Below are positions 24,774-32,717 of a stretch of DNA of 64,000 nucleotides, piece by piece. The DNA lies in contig NZ_CP107954.1 in NCBI RefSeq assembly GCF_036067295.1, forward strand, positions 4,836,001-4,900,000. The letters are read 5' to 3'. The position numbers and the translations under genes are program-made. Origin of the DNA: Kribbella sp. NBC_00382. GTDB taxonomy: Bacteria; Actinomycetota; Actinomycetes; Propionibacteriales; Kribbellaceae. The notes under the pieces are model-generated. The model worked only from the letters and a program-made list of their open reading frames with translations, was not told where the DNA came from and made no database searches. The stretch's first letter is position 1, and the number at the start of each line of letters is the position of its first letter.

Positions 24774-25595
24774 CTATGCGGTGGGTTCGTGGCCGCCGCT
24801 TGGGTGGTGGGCGGGGAGGGGGCGGGTGGGGGGTTCTTCGGTGGGGGCTTCGAGGGGCGCGACGTTGTTGTCGGCGGCTTCGGCGGCGCTGCCTACGCCG
24901 GTGGTGGAGGTGGTGGGGGCGTCGGGGTCGCGGGTGGTGAGGTTGCCTACGCGGAGGACTTCGCCGTTGCGGACGTACCAGGTGGTGCCGTCTTCGCCGC
25001 GGAGGCGGGTGACTCGGAGGCCTACTGCCTCGACGACGCCGGTGGCCTTTTCCATGTCGACGAGGTCGCCTACGCCGTACTGGTCCTCGAAGATCATGAA
25101 GATGCCGGCCAGGAAGTCCTTGACCAGCGTTTGGGCGCCGAAGCCCAGGGCGACGCCGATGATGCTGGCGGAGGCGACCACCGGGAGGATGTTGAAGCCG
25201 AGTTCGGCGAGCACCATGACGACCAGGACGGCGGTCAGGATGATCGTCACCGAGCTGCACAGGAGCGACGCGATGGTCTCGGCGCGCTGGGTTCGGCGTT
25301 CGCTCATCAGGGTCTGTTCGACGAACTCCTGGCCGCGCTTGGATCTGGCCAGTACGCCGGCCACGGCGCCGTTGCCGGTACGCCGGGCGAAGCGGCGGAT
25401 CGCCTTGTGCAGCAGCCAGCGGATGATGAAGAACGCGAGGATCAGGCCGACGATCCGGGCCGGGACGGTGATGATCTGATCGGTCACCTCCAGCTTGCCG
25501 TCGTTGCCTCGCCGGAAGAACGTCGGGAAGGTGTCAGGGACGGAAAACAGGGGGTGACTGAGCAGGGACACGGGGTAACTGAGCAGAATAGGCAT
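24774..25595 (-). CDS. MscS-family small-conductance mechanosensitive channel
   Basis: A 273-residue membrane protein. Two long hydrophobic segments (about 48-65 and 113-135) precede the pore helix region ASASIIGVALGFGAQTLVKDFLAGIFMIFEDQYGVGD, which is the MscS Pfam core, followed by the beta domain VVEAVGLRVTRLRGEDGTTWYVRNGEV. It would release solutes on osmotic downshock. The N-terminus repeats (LLSYPVS, LLSHPLF) because of a 21-bp direct repeat at 25551-25565 and 25572-25586; that could be an operator upstream of a later start (a GTG at 25487 is possible). The C-terminus is Pro/Thr-rich. Confidence 0.85.
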   Translation of the reverse strand: MPILLSYPVSLLSHPLFSVPDTFPTFFRRGNDGKLEVTDQIITVPARIVGLILAFFIIRWLLHKAIRRFARRTGNGAVAGVLARSKRGQEFVEQTLMSERRTQRAETIASLLCSSVTIILTAVLVVMVLAELGFNILPVVASASIIGVALGFGAQTLVKDFLAGIFMIFEDQYGVGDLVDMEKATGVVEAVGLRVTRLRGEDGTTWYVRNGEVLRVGNLTTRDPDAPTTSTTGVGSAAEAADNNVAPLEAPTEEPPTRPLPAHHPSGGHEPTA

Positions 25596-25675
25596 CTCGC
25601 CGCCCTACTGTAGTGATCGTCGCCAGGATCTCTGCATTTCCCCGACCGGAGATTTGCGAGGAGGAACGAACGGAT

Positions 25676-26665
25676 ATGCCGAGCCGGCTGGATGACGAGC
25701 TGACCAGGCTGGTGTCCGCGGGCGTGCTGCGCCCCCACCAGGCCCAAGCCCTCCGCACAGCCGCCGACGCAGACACGGGCGCCCCGACTCCTCCATCGCG
25801 CAGTACCGCTGAACAGCCCAGAACAGTCCGTACGCCGCCTGCCGCCGCGCACTCGTCTGCGTTGACGGAGGTGCTCGGGTATATCGGGGGTGCGTTGCTG
25901 CTCGGGGCTGTGGCGTTGTTGACGTTGGCCAACTGGGGCGAGATGGGGCGGGCGGCGCGGATCAGTACCGGGACCAGCGCGGCGGTGATTCTGCTGGGGA
26001 CTGCGATGGTGCTGGCGTTGTTGCGGCGGCGGGAGCAGTTGAGTTCGGCGTTGGCGTCGCTGGGGTGTTGTGTCGCCGGGTTCGCCACTTATGTCGCGAT
26101 CGAGGGGGCGACCGGCCGGGTCGCCGGAGTCGCCGTTGCGCTTGCGCTGGCGGTGGTCGGGGTCTGGTGGCTGGCGGGGTCTTCGTTGCTGGTGGCAACG
26201 TTTGGGATCCTGGCCGTCGGTGTGTTGGTGATCACCGCGGACGTCCTCACTCCGGACACCTCGACGTCCACCAACTCCGCCGGGATCGCCGGTACCGGGT
26301 TCATCCTGGTCGCGTTCGTGATGGCGATGATCGGTCTAGTCCGAGACCAGGTGACCGCATGGTCACTCGCCGGCGCCGCGATGTTCAGTTCCTCCATCTG
26401 CTGGCTCGTCCAGGAGCGTGGCGAGGTGATGGCCCTCGCCGTCGGTACTGCCGGCCCAGCAGCTCTCCTGGTCGCCTACGGACGCCGCCACGCGTCGGCG
26501 TACGCCGTAGTCGGCTGTTCGATCCTGCTGGTCATCTGGCCGATCTCCCTCTACCAGCTGACCAACAACGTGGCAGGCGTGGCCATCGGCCTAGTAGTAG
26601 CCAGTACTGCGCTCCTGCTGGCCGTCCTGCTCCTAACCCGCCGCCAGCGAAGACTGGTGGAGTGA
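25676..26665 (+). CDS. Multi-pass membrane protein, DUF2157-like
   Basis: A 329-residue protein. A short soluble N-terminus (MPSRLDDELTRLVSAGVLRPHQAQAL), typical of a DUF2157-like helix pair, is followed by a Pro-rich linker and about nine to ten hydrophobic helices from residue 62 on. The ATG has GAGGAGGA about 12 nt upstream, which decides the start. No transport or catalytic motif is visible. It is divergent from the MscS gene, with 80 nt between the starts, and ends 1 nt before the convergent phosphodiesterase gene. Confidence 0.7.
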   Translation: MPSRLDDELTRLVSAGVLRPHQAQALRTAADADTGAPTPPSRSTAEQPRTVRTPPAAAHSSALTEVLGYIGGALLLGAVALLTLANWGEMGRAARISTGTSAAVILLGTAMVLALLRRREQLSSALASLGCCVAGFATYVAIEGATGRVAGVAVALALAVVGVWWLAGSSLLVATFGILAVGVLVITADVLTPDTSTSTNSAGIAGTGFILVAFVMAMIGLVRDQVTAWSLAGAAMFSSSICWLVQERGEVMALAVGTAGPAALLVAYGRRHASAYAVVGCSILLVIWPISLYQLTNNVAGVAIGLVVASTALLLAVLLLTRRQRRLVE

Positions 26666-26666
26666 C

Positions 26667-28163
26667 CTAGGGAGTACGGGTGACCTTCAGACCACGGAGG
26701 GCGAGGCTGCCGTCCGTGGAGGCTCGGCCGATGTGGAGGTAGCCGCCTCGGTAGGCCGTGTCGGTGACCGTCACCTTGGCGGGCTGGTCGAGCCGGCTCC
26801 AGGTGAGCGTCGTCGGAGTGACGTCGAGGCGGAAGCGCATCCACACGCCGGCGAAGATCGCGGTGGTCTTCTTGACCGCCAGCCTGACGCCGGCCGGTCG
26901 ACCGGTGCGGTGAGCCCACAGGCCCAGTTCGCCGTTGGCCTGCAGGATCGCGTGGTAGCCGTTGGTGGTGCCGATCCGGTGTTCGTAGTACGCGTCGTCG
27001 ATATGCCCGAAGGCGAGAGTCAGGTTCGCGAGCGGATCGTCGGGCAGGGTGGCGAACGACGCCTCGAACTCGACCGAGTAGACCGGTGACGTGATCGGGC
27101 CGAGGTTGCCCAGGGTGAGGAAGTGCTGGGTGCCTTTCGCGCCGAGACCGAGGATTCCGCCGCGTCCGAAGCCGACGGCGAACCGGTCGTCGTACAGGTC
27201 CCGGGTGAGTTCGCCCTGTGCCAGCGAGCCAGTGGCCCACTGGTCGGTGACGGCCTGCTCGTTCTTGCCGAGGATGTAGCCGATGTTCGACGTGACCGCG
27301 CCCTGCATGCCCAGCGCGTTGTAGTGCGTGACGTCGGCACGACGATGCAACGGGTACGGCCAGATCGGGATGCCGGTCGCCACGGCCACCTCGGCGAGCG
27401 ACGCATCGAGGTACCCGCCGGGACCGGAGTTCGGTACGACGATCGCGTCCGTCCGCGGCGACAGTTGCCCGGCGACCGCCTGCAGTGCCTCCGGCGTCAT
27501 CTCGTCGGGCGTGGTGAAGTACGCGAAGACGCCGAGCCCGAGCGACTTCACGTCGGATATCAGGCTGCTCTTGAAGTAGGTCTTGACCATCACCGACGTT
27601 TCCAGCCGGTACTTCGCCACCATCGCCATCATCGGCCCGTACGCGCGTTCGTCCTTCGCCTCGAGCGCGAGGATCACCCGGCCGCCGTACTTGCGCAGCA
27701 CGTCCTCGAACAACGGCACCTTCTGCTTGTCCTCGGCCCAGTGCGCGCCCAGCCGCGGGATCTGCAGCCAGCCCTTCTCGAGTTGGGAGTACTTCACCGC
27801 CCGCAGGTTGCCGCTCAGGTTGGTGGTGCGGTCGAGGGTCGTGTCGTGCATGCAGACCAGGACGCTGTCGGCGGTGATGCCGACACTGATCTCCATCGCC
27901 TGAGCACCCCAGTCGACCGCGGCGTCGTACGACACCATGCTGTGCTCGGGGAACACGTCACCGACGCCCCGGTGGGCGACCAGATAGTGGTCGCCGCGGT
28001 CGGCGACCCAGTCGCTGAGGGTGTAGTCGCCAGTGACGCCGATGCTGCCGGCGACGGTCTTACTGCGACAGCCCGTGGCCAGCGAGCCGACAGCGGCGGC
28101 GCCCAACAGGCCCAGCGTCGTACGGCGGCTGATCCGGGTGCGCGGCAGCAAGTCGTCCATCAA
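26667..28163 (-). CDS. Tat-exported glycerophosphodiester phosphodiesterase-like lipoprotein
   Basis: A 498-residue protein. The N-terminus combines a twin-arginine motif (SRRTTLGLLG) with a lipobox (SLATGC, Cys at about 32), so it is probably exported folded and lipid-anchored. The GDPD barrel spans about residues 60-300: HRGVGDVFPEHSMVSYDAAVDWGAQAMEI starts with the catalytic His and the usual ENT position read here as EHS, and the second His is in CMHDTTLDRTTN. The last 180 residues form a jelly-roll, concanavalin-like domain. It should cleave glycerophosphodiesters outside the cell, for example in teichoic acids or lipids. Confidence 0.85.
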   Translation of the reverse strand: MMDDLLPRTRISRRTTLGLLGAAAVGSLATGCRSKTVAGSIGVTGDYTLSDWVADRGDHYLVAHRGVGDVFPEHSMVSYDAAVDWGAQAMEISVGITADSVLVCMHDTTLDRTTNLSGNLRAVKYSQLEKGWLQIPRLGAHWAEDKQKVPLFEDVLRKYGGRVILALEAKDERAYGPMMAMVAKYRLETSVMVKTYFKSSLISDVKSLGLGVFAYFTTPDEMTPEALQAVAGQLSPRTDAIVVPNSGPGGYLDASLAEVAVATGIPIWPYPLHRRADVTHYNALGMQGAVTSNIGYILGKNEQAVTDQWATGSLAQGELTRDLYDDRFAVGFGRGGILGLGAKGTQHFLTLGNLGPITSPVYSVEFEASFATLPDDPLANLTLAFGHIDDAYYEHRIGTTNGYHAILQANGELGLWAHRTGRPAGVRLAVKKTTAIFAGVWMRFRLDVTPTTLTWSRLDQPAKVTVTDTAYRGGYLHIGRASTDGSLALRGLKVTRTP

Positions 28164-28370
28164 TGCCCCCTCTTACTCCGCCGCAAGTCCCCCCTGCGCC
28201 GTGCTTAGCCGAAGACTAAAGGCATTGACCCGTTCTACGGCAGTGCTCGATGCGAGGTCGTGACGCAAGGAGAACCGCCAGTACTGGTACGCCTCCGGGC
28301 GGTGACGTACCAGACCCTTCTGGCGCGCGCCGTTGGGCCCCACGGCCCGGTATGCGGCAGACTCGCACGC

Positions 28371-30488
28371 GTGACTGCTCCCACGCCAGCCCTTGTCGAG
28401 CTTGCCGTCGCGCACGGAGTGGCGACCGAGTACTGGAACTGGCAGGGCGAACACGTGCAGGTGTCGTCCGAGGTGGTCTCCACAGTGCTGGCCGCGCTCG
28501 GTGTCGACGCGTCCACCCCCGAGCGAGCCGCCGATGCGCTGGCAGAGCACCAGCTTGCCCGCTGGCGCCGCGTACTGCCCCCCACGCTGGTGATGCGGGA
28601 GGGCTGGACGCCGTGGTTCGCAGTACACCTGCCGCACGGCTCCACTGCCGAGGTGTGGGTCGACCTGGAGGACGGCGGCCAGCGCCGCGACATCCCGCAG
28701 CAGGAGCACTGGGTAGAGCCCGAGTGGGTCGATGGCGTTCAGATCGGCGAAGCGACGTACCAGCTGCCGGGGGACCTGCCGCTCGGCTACCACCGGCTGT
28801 GCGCGCGCATCGGCACCAACCCGGAGATCTCGGTCGGCTCACTGATCGTCACCCCGCAGCGACTCGAGCCGCAGAAGCTGGAGCGGACCTGGGGCTGGGT
28901 ACTTCAGCTGTACTCCGTACGCTCCCGCAGGTCATGGGGTATCGGCGACCTGCACGACCTGGCCGACCTGGCCGCGTGGTCCGCCAATGACCTGGGCGCT
29001 GGCTTCGTACTGGTCAACCCGCTGCACGCCGCCGAGACCGCCGGCCGGATGGAGCCGTCGCCGTACCTACCGGCCTCCCGCCGGTTCGCCAACCCGCTCT
29101 ACCTCCGTATCGAGGACATCGACGAGTACGGCGACCTGGCGCCCGCCGAGCGCGACCGTGTCCGCACACTGGGCCTCCAGGCCCGGGCGCTGAGCGAGGA
29201 CGCGGATGCGCTGGACCGCGACACCGTCTGGGCCGCCAAGCGCGAGGCCCTGCAGCTCCTCTTCGGCGTACGACCGTCGATCGGCCGCATCGCGGAGTAC
29301 GGCGCGTACTGCGATCGCGAAGGCCAGGGTCTGATCGACTTCGCCACCTGGGCCGCGATCGCGGATGTGCGCGGACCCGAGTGGAGCAAGTGGCCCGAGG
29401 AACTGCAGGACCCGAACGCCCCCGCAGTCATTGCCTTCCGCAACGATAATCCGGACGCCGTCGAGTTCCACTGCTGGCTCCAATGGCAGCTCGACGAGCA
29501 GCTCGCCCGGACCCAGGCGCGAGCCAAGTCGGCCGGCATGTCGCTCGGGGTCCTGCACGACCTCGCCGTCGGAGTACACCCTGATGGCGCCGACGCGTGG
29601 GCGCTCAAGCGCGTGCTCGCCGCGGGCATCCACGTCGGCGCGCCGCCGGACGCGTTCAACCAGCAGGGCCAGGACTGGTCGCAACCTCCGTGGCGCCCGG
29701 ACGCCCTCGCGGCGACCGGCTATGCGCCGTGGCGGGATCTCGTCCGCGCGGTGATCCGGCACGGCGGCGGACTGCGGATCGACCACATCCTCGGGCTGTT
29801 CCGGCTCTGGTGGGTCACCTCGCCCGAGCGCCCGACCGAGGGCACCTACGTGCGCTACGACCACGAGGCGCTGATCGGCATCCTCGTCCTCGAGGCATCA
29901 CGCGCAGACGTGGTCGTCGTGGGGGAGGACCTCGGCACGGTCGAGCCGTGGGTTCGCGACTACCTCACCGAACGCGGCGTCCTCGGTACTTCGGTGTTGT
30001 GGTTCGAGCGCGATGCGAAGGGCAACCCGCTGCCGCCCGAGCGCTGGCGTGAACTCTGCCTGGCCACGGTGACGACCCACGACCTGCCGCCGACGGCCGG
30101 GTACCTCGCCGGCGACCACGTCGAGCTGCGAGACCGGCTCGGCCTGCTGACCCGCCCGTACGCCGAAGAGCTCGCGGTCGACGAGGCCGAGCGCGACTCC
30201 TGGCTCAACGCGTTGCGCGAGCGGCACCTGCTGGGCAACGCGGACGGCGATGTCGAGCGCATCGTCGAGGCGCTGCACCGGTACGTCGCGCACACCCCGG
30301 CCAAGCTGGTCGGTGTCGCCCTGACCGACGCGGTCGGCGAACGGCGTACCCAGAACCAGCCCGGCACCACGGATGAGTACCCGAACTGGCGGATCCCGCT
30401 CGGCGGCCCCGACGGAATGCCCGTGCTGATCGAGGACCTGCCCAACAATCAGCGTCTCCGCAGGCTGATCGGCGTCCTGCACAGTTAG
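28371..30488 (+). CDS. malQ: 4-alpha-glucanotransferase (amylomaltase)
   Basis: A 705-residue GH77 enzyme. The actinobacterial N-terminal extension (TAPTPALVELAVAHGVATEY) is followed by the catalytic barrel with LVNPLHAAET, SPYLPASRRFANPLYLRIED, the nucleophile Asp in LRIDHILGLFRLWW, the acid/base Glu in VVVGEDLGTVEPWVRDYL and the third Asp in TTHDLPPTAGYL. It transfers alpha-1,4-glucan segments in maltodextrin and glycogen metabolism. The GTG at 28371 is preferred because the residues after it match the family start; frames upstream do not. Confidence 0.92.
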   Translation: MTAPTPALVELAVAHGVATEYWNWQGEHVQVSSEVVSTVLAALGVDASTPERAADALAEHQLARWRRVLPPTLVMREGWTPWFAVHLPHGSTAEVWVDLEDGGQRRDIPQQEHWVEPEWVDGVQIGEATYQLPGDLPLGYHRLCARIGTNPEISVGSLIVTPQRLEPQKLERTWGWVLQLYSVRSRRSWGIGDLHDLADLAAWSANDLGAGFVLVNPLHAAETAGRMEPSPYLPASRRFANPLYLRIEDIDEYGDLAPAERDRVRTLGLQARALSEDADALDRDTVWAAKREALQLLFGVRPSIGRIAEYGAYCDREGQGLIDFATWAAIADVRGPEWSKWPEELQDPNAPAVIAFRNDNPDAVEFHCWLQWQLDEQLARTQARAKSAGMSLGVLHDLAVGVHPDGADAWALKRVLAAGIHVGAPPDAFNQQGQDWSQPPWRPDALAATGYAPWRDLVRAVIRHGGGLRIDHILGLFRLWWVTSPERPTEGTYVRYDHEALIGILVLEASRADVVVVGEDLGTVEPWVRDYLTERGVLGTSVLWFERDAKGNPLPPERWRELCLATVTTHDLPPTAGYLAGDHVELRDRLGLLTRPYAEELAVDEAERDSWLNALRERHLLGNADGDVERIVEALHRYVAHTPAKLVGVALTDAVGERRTQNQPGTTDEYPNWRIPLGGPDGMPVLIEDLPNNQRLRRLIGVLHS

Positions 30489-30515
30489 CACCAGAGCAAT
30501 ATCTAGCGGAAAGTA

Positions 30516-30572
30516 AACAACCGCCTACGAGCTGTTGACAATAGATTTGAACGGTTGTTATCTATTGTCAAC
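30516..30572. promoter_or_regulatory. Nested inverted repeats before the LPMO gene
   Basis: The outer pair is exact: 13-bp arms at 30534-30546 (GTTGACAATAGAT) and 30560-30572, 13 nt apart. A second pair, AACAACCG at 30516-30523 and CGGTTGTT at 30552-30559, interlocks with it. The left 13-bp arm contains a consensus TTGACA. Because the pairs share overlapping space, they may be operator half-sites or alternative RNA folds. The start codon of the monooxygenase is at 30634, so the elements lie where its promoter or leader is expected. Confidence 0.65.
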
Positions 30573-30633
30573 GAAGGCGCCTTCCTTCATTCCCCGACCG
30601 CCCCCACCACCGGGAATCAGAAGGAGTGTCCGC

Positions 30634-31275
30634 ATGCCGCGAACACGCAAACTCACCCTGGCCGCAGTCGCCGCCGGAGCCTTGGCTCTGACGGTCTCCT
30701 CGACCATCTCCGTACCGGTGGCCTTTGGCCACGGGTATACCAACTCGCCGATCAGTCGCGCCAAGCTGTGCGCGAACACGACGGTCACGAACTGCGGCGC
30801 GATCCAGTGGGAGCCGCAGAGCACCGAGGGGCCGAAGGGCTTCCCCGGCGCGGGCCCGGCCGACGGGAAACTCTGCTCGGCGGGTCTGCAGCAGTTCAAC
30901 GAGCTGAACGACCAGCGCGGTGGCGCCTGGCCGGCGACCCAGGTCAGCTCAGGCGCGAACTATGCCTTCAAGTGGCACCTGACCGCGCAGCACTCCAGTA
31001 CGGACTTCAAGTACTACGTCACCAAGCAGGGCTGGAACCAGACTGCGCCGCTGAGTCGTTCGGCGCTCGACCTGACCCCGTTCCTGACGGTGCCGATGAA
31101 CGGCGCCCGGCCGGCCGCCGACATCACCCACAACGGCCGGCTGCCCAGCCGTACCGGACGGCACATGATCCTGGCTGTCTGGACGATCGCGGACACCGGC
31201 AATGCGTTCTATCAGTGCTCGGATGTCCAGTTCGGCAGTTCGCTGTCGAAAACCGGTACTGATTTCGGGTTCTGA
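30634..31275 (+). CDS. AA10 lytic polysaccharide monooxygenase (chitin/cellulose-active)
   Basis: A 213-residue secreted protein. The signal peptide ends AFG, leaving His33 (HGYTNSPISRAKLC) as the mature N-terminus; with the His in KWHLTAQH it makes the copper histidine brace, and the axial aromatic lies in NAFYQCSDVQF. The single-domain mature protein has about 181 residues and no attached CBM. AAGGAG at 30621-30626 is 7 nt upstream. Such enzymes oxidatively cut crystalline chitin or cellulose. The gene has its own palindromic control region and a terminator, so it is a single transcription unit. Confidence 0.93.
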   Translation: MPRTRKLTLAAVAAGALALTVSSTISVPVAFGHGYTNSPISRAKLCANTTVTNCGAIQWEPQSTEGPKGFPGAGPADGKLCSAGLQQFNELNDQRGGAWPATQVSSGANYAFKWHLTAQHSSTDFKYYVTKQGWNQTAPLSRSALDLTPFLTVPMNGARPAADITHNGRLPSRTGRHMILAVWTIADTGNAFYQCSDVQFGSSLSKTGTDFGF

Positions 31276-31295
31276 CCACATTCGGCGCCCCCCGG

Positions 31296-31333
31296 CGTGG
31301 AGCCGAGCCGACTGCCCTCGGTTCGGTTCCACG
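31296..31333 (+). terminator. Terminator of the LPMO gene
   Basis: Sixteen-base arms (31296-31311 and 31318-31333) pair completely in plus-strand RNA if two G.U pairs are allowed, with a 6-nt loop. No strong U-run follows, as is common in actinobacteria. Confidence 0.75.
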
Positions 31334-31392
31334 CGGCCGGCGTCTGGTCGGCCAGTGTTCACGTTTGGTTAATAACTTTCCTGGGAATGGCA

Positions 31393-31426
31393 CTCCTTGA
31401 AACCTTCCGCCCCGAGTTTCAAGGAG
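31393..31426 (+). promoter_or_regulatory. Hairpin occluding the ribosome binding site of the gene at 31434
   Basis: Perfect 11-bp arms CTCCTTGAAAC (31393-31403) and GTTTCAAGGAG (31416-31426) enclose a 12-nt loop. The 3' arm contains AAGGAG (31421-31426), the only ribosome binding site, 7 nt before the ATG. When folded, this hairpin would hide it, which suggests translational control. Confidence 0.7.
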
Positions 31427-31433
31427 AGTCCCG

Positions 31434-31934
31434 ATGAAATCCTTTCTCCGTCGCGTGACCGTGCCCTTGGTCGCCCTGATGGTCGGGCTGCTGCCCGGCC
31501 TGCTGGTGATCGAGAACGCCTCGGCACTCACCAAGCTGACCCACGCGCAGGCCGCGTCGATCTTCAGCGCCGCCGGCATCACCTGGTCGTCCAGTGGTGG
31601 TTGCTCCGACTGGAACAACTCCACTTGCACCTCGTTCACCAACATCAACGACAGCACCGTGTACGGCGTCCGCACGCTGCACACCGCCAGTGGGTGCGCG
31701 GTTAACATCACGGGTGGCACCGAGACCGGCCACGCCAGCGGCACCTACAGCCACCGCAACGGGTACAAGGTCGACATCTCGAAGTACACGTGTGTCGGCA
31801 ACTACATCAAGAACACCTTCACCCGGATCGCCAACCGTGGTGACGGCTACCCGCAGTGGAAGGCCGCCTCCGGCAACATCTACTGCGACGAAGGCTCCCA
31901 CTGGGACATCACGTACTACTCCTGTGGCTGCTGA
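31434..31934 (+). CDS. Secreted protein with M15-peptidase-like motif
   Basis: A 166-residue secreted protein with a signal peptide ending near ENASA (about residue 31). The mature part has a GTYSHRNGYKVDIS segment whose His-x2-Gly-x3-Asp spacing resembles the zinc site of M15 D-Ala-D-Ala peptidases, preceded by TGHASG. Seven or more cysteines (for example GGCSDW, STCTSF, TYYSCGC) suggest disulphides. A small cell-wall hydrolase or a related fold is inferred. Expression probably depends on the leader hairpin just upstream; the terminator at 31951-31988 follows closely. Confidence 0.65.
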   Translation: MKSFLRRVTVPLVALMVGLLPGLLVIENASALTKLTHAQAASIFSAAGITWSSSGGCSDWNNSTCTSFTNINDSTVYGVRTLHTASGCAVNITGGTETGHASGTYSHRNGYKVDISKYTCVGNYIKNTFTRIANRGDGYPQWKAASGNIYCDEGSHWDITYYSCGC

Positions 31935-31950
31935 CTAGTTTCCTGTCGTC

Positions 31951-31988
31951 CGCACCCGTCCCGGTCGAGGCCCCGGGGCGGGTGCGGC
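31951..31988 (+). terminator. Terminator after the secreted M15-like gene
   Basis: Arms CCGCACCCG (31951-31959) and CGGGTGCGG (31980-31988) form a 9-bp stem that can continue with C/G pairs inside; CTGTTTGT follows. It ends the transcript of the gene at 31434-31934. Confidence 0.75.
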
Positions 31989-32013
31989 TGTTTGTAGGAC
32001 TAGTCTTCTGTCC

Positions 32014-32292
32014 GTGATCACTCTGCTCTCCGGCCACACCGTGCTGGTGTTCGTCGGTATCCCGGTGCTGGTCGTGGCGGTGCTGGCCTTGCTCGTCTTC
32101 GCCTCCTCGATCGCACAAGGTCCTCGCTACCGCCCGGGCCTGTCCTGGTGGGCCCCACCGGTCTGGATCGGCGGCCCGACGGCCACCCGGCCCGACCCGG
32201 CCAACCTGCCTGAGCTCCCGGCCGGCCCCACTCCCGCGACCGCCGGCACCGGCATCGCCCGTACGACCGGAGGCGCAAGTGCCAGCTGGTGA
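32014..32292 (+). CDS. Small single-pass membrane protein
   Basis: A 92-residue protein from a GTG. One hydrophobic segment (about residues 8-33) is followed by a Pro/Gly/Trp-rich tail (GLSWWAPPVWIGGPTATRPD). It overlaps the start of the next gene by 14 nt and is probably co-translated with it. The function is unknown; the pairing with a DUF5130-type protein suggests a membrane partner. Confidence 0.6.
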   Translation: MITLLSGHTVLVFVGIPVLVVAVLALLVFASSIAQGPRYRPGLSWWAPPVWIGGPTATRPDPANLPELPAGPTPATAGTGIARTTGGASASW

Positions 32293-32677
32293 CGCATTCA
32301 CCCCTGACCAGCTCTACGACCTCGAGCGCGCCGTCCGGCATGCTGAGGACGCGTCGGGCCTGCACTTCTCCGTGTACGTCGGCGGCGCCGACTCCGAGAC
32401 GCGCCCGTTCGCCCTGGAGCTGCTGAACGAGCTGGACGACCCGGACAACAGCGTCCTGGTGTACGTCGACCCGGCCGGGCGCCGGCTGGAGATTGTCACC
32501 GGCTCGAACGCACGGCGGCAGCTCTCGGATCACGCGGCCGGCCTAGCTGCGCTGACCATGCAGACGTCCTTCGCCACTGGTGACCTGACCGGCGGTCTGG
32601 TCACCGGGGTGCAGCAGCTCGGCACCCACGCGCACCAGCCGCCGCTGCTGCACGCGAACGAGCCTCACCAGCAGTAG
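32279..32677 (+). CDS. DUF5130 / TPM-like domain protein
   Basis: A 132-residue soluble protein from a GTG. The core (LERAVRHAEDASGLHFSVYV, LLNELDDPDNSVLVYVDPAG, LEIVTGSNARRQLSDHAAGL) follows the alternating alpha/beta layout of TPM/DUF5130 domains, which are found in envelope-associated proteins of actinobacteria. No metal-binding triad is evident. The C-terminus is His-rich (GTHAHQPPLLHANEPHQQ). It overlaps the small membrane protein gene by 14 nt. Confidence 0.7.
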   Translation: MPAGDAFTPDQLYDLERAVRHAEDASGLHFSVYVGGADSETRPFALELLNELDDPDNSVLVYVDPAGRRLEIVTGSNARRQLSDHAAGLAALTMQTSFATGDLTGGLVTGVQQLGTHAHQPPLLHANEPHQQ

Positions 32678-32717
32678 TAGTGCGCACAGCTCACCCGGCG
32701 ATCGGTCGGGTGAGCTG

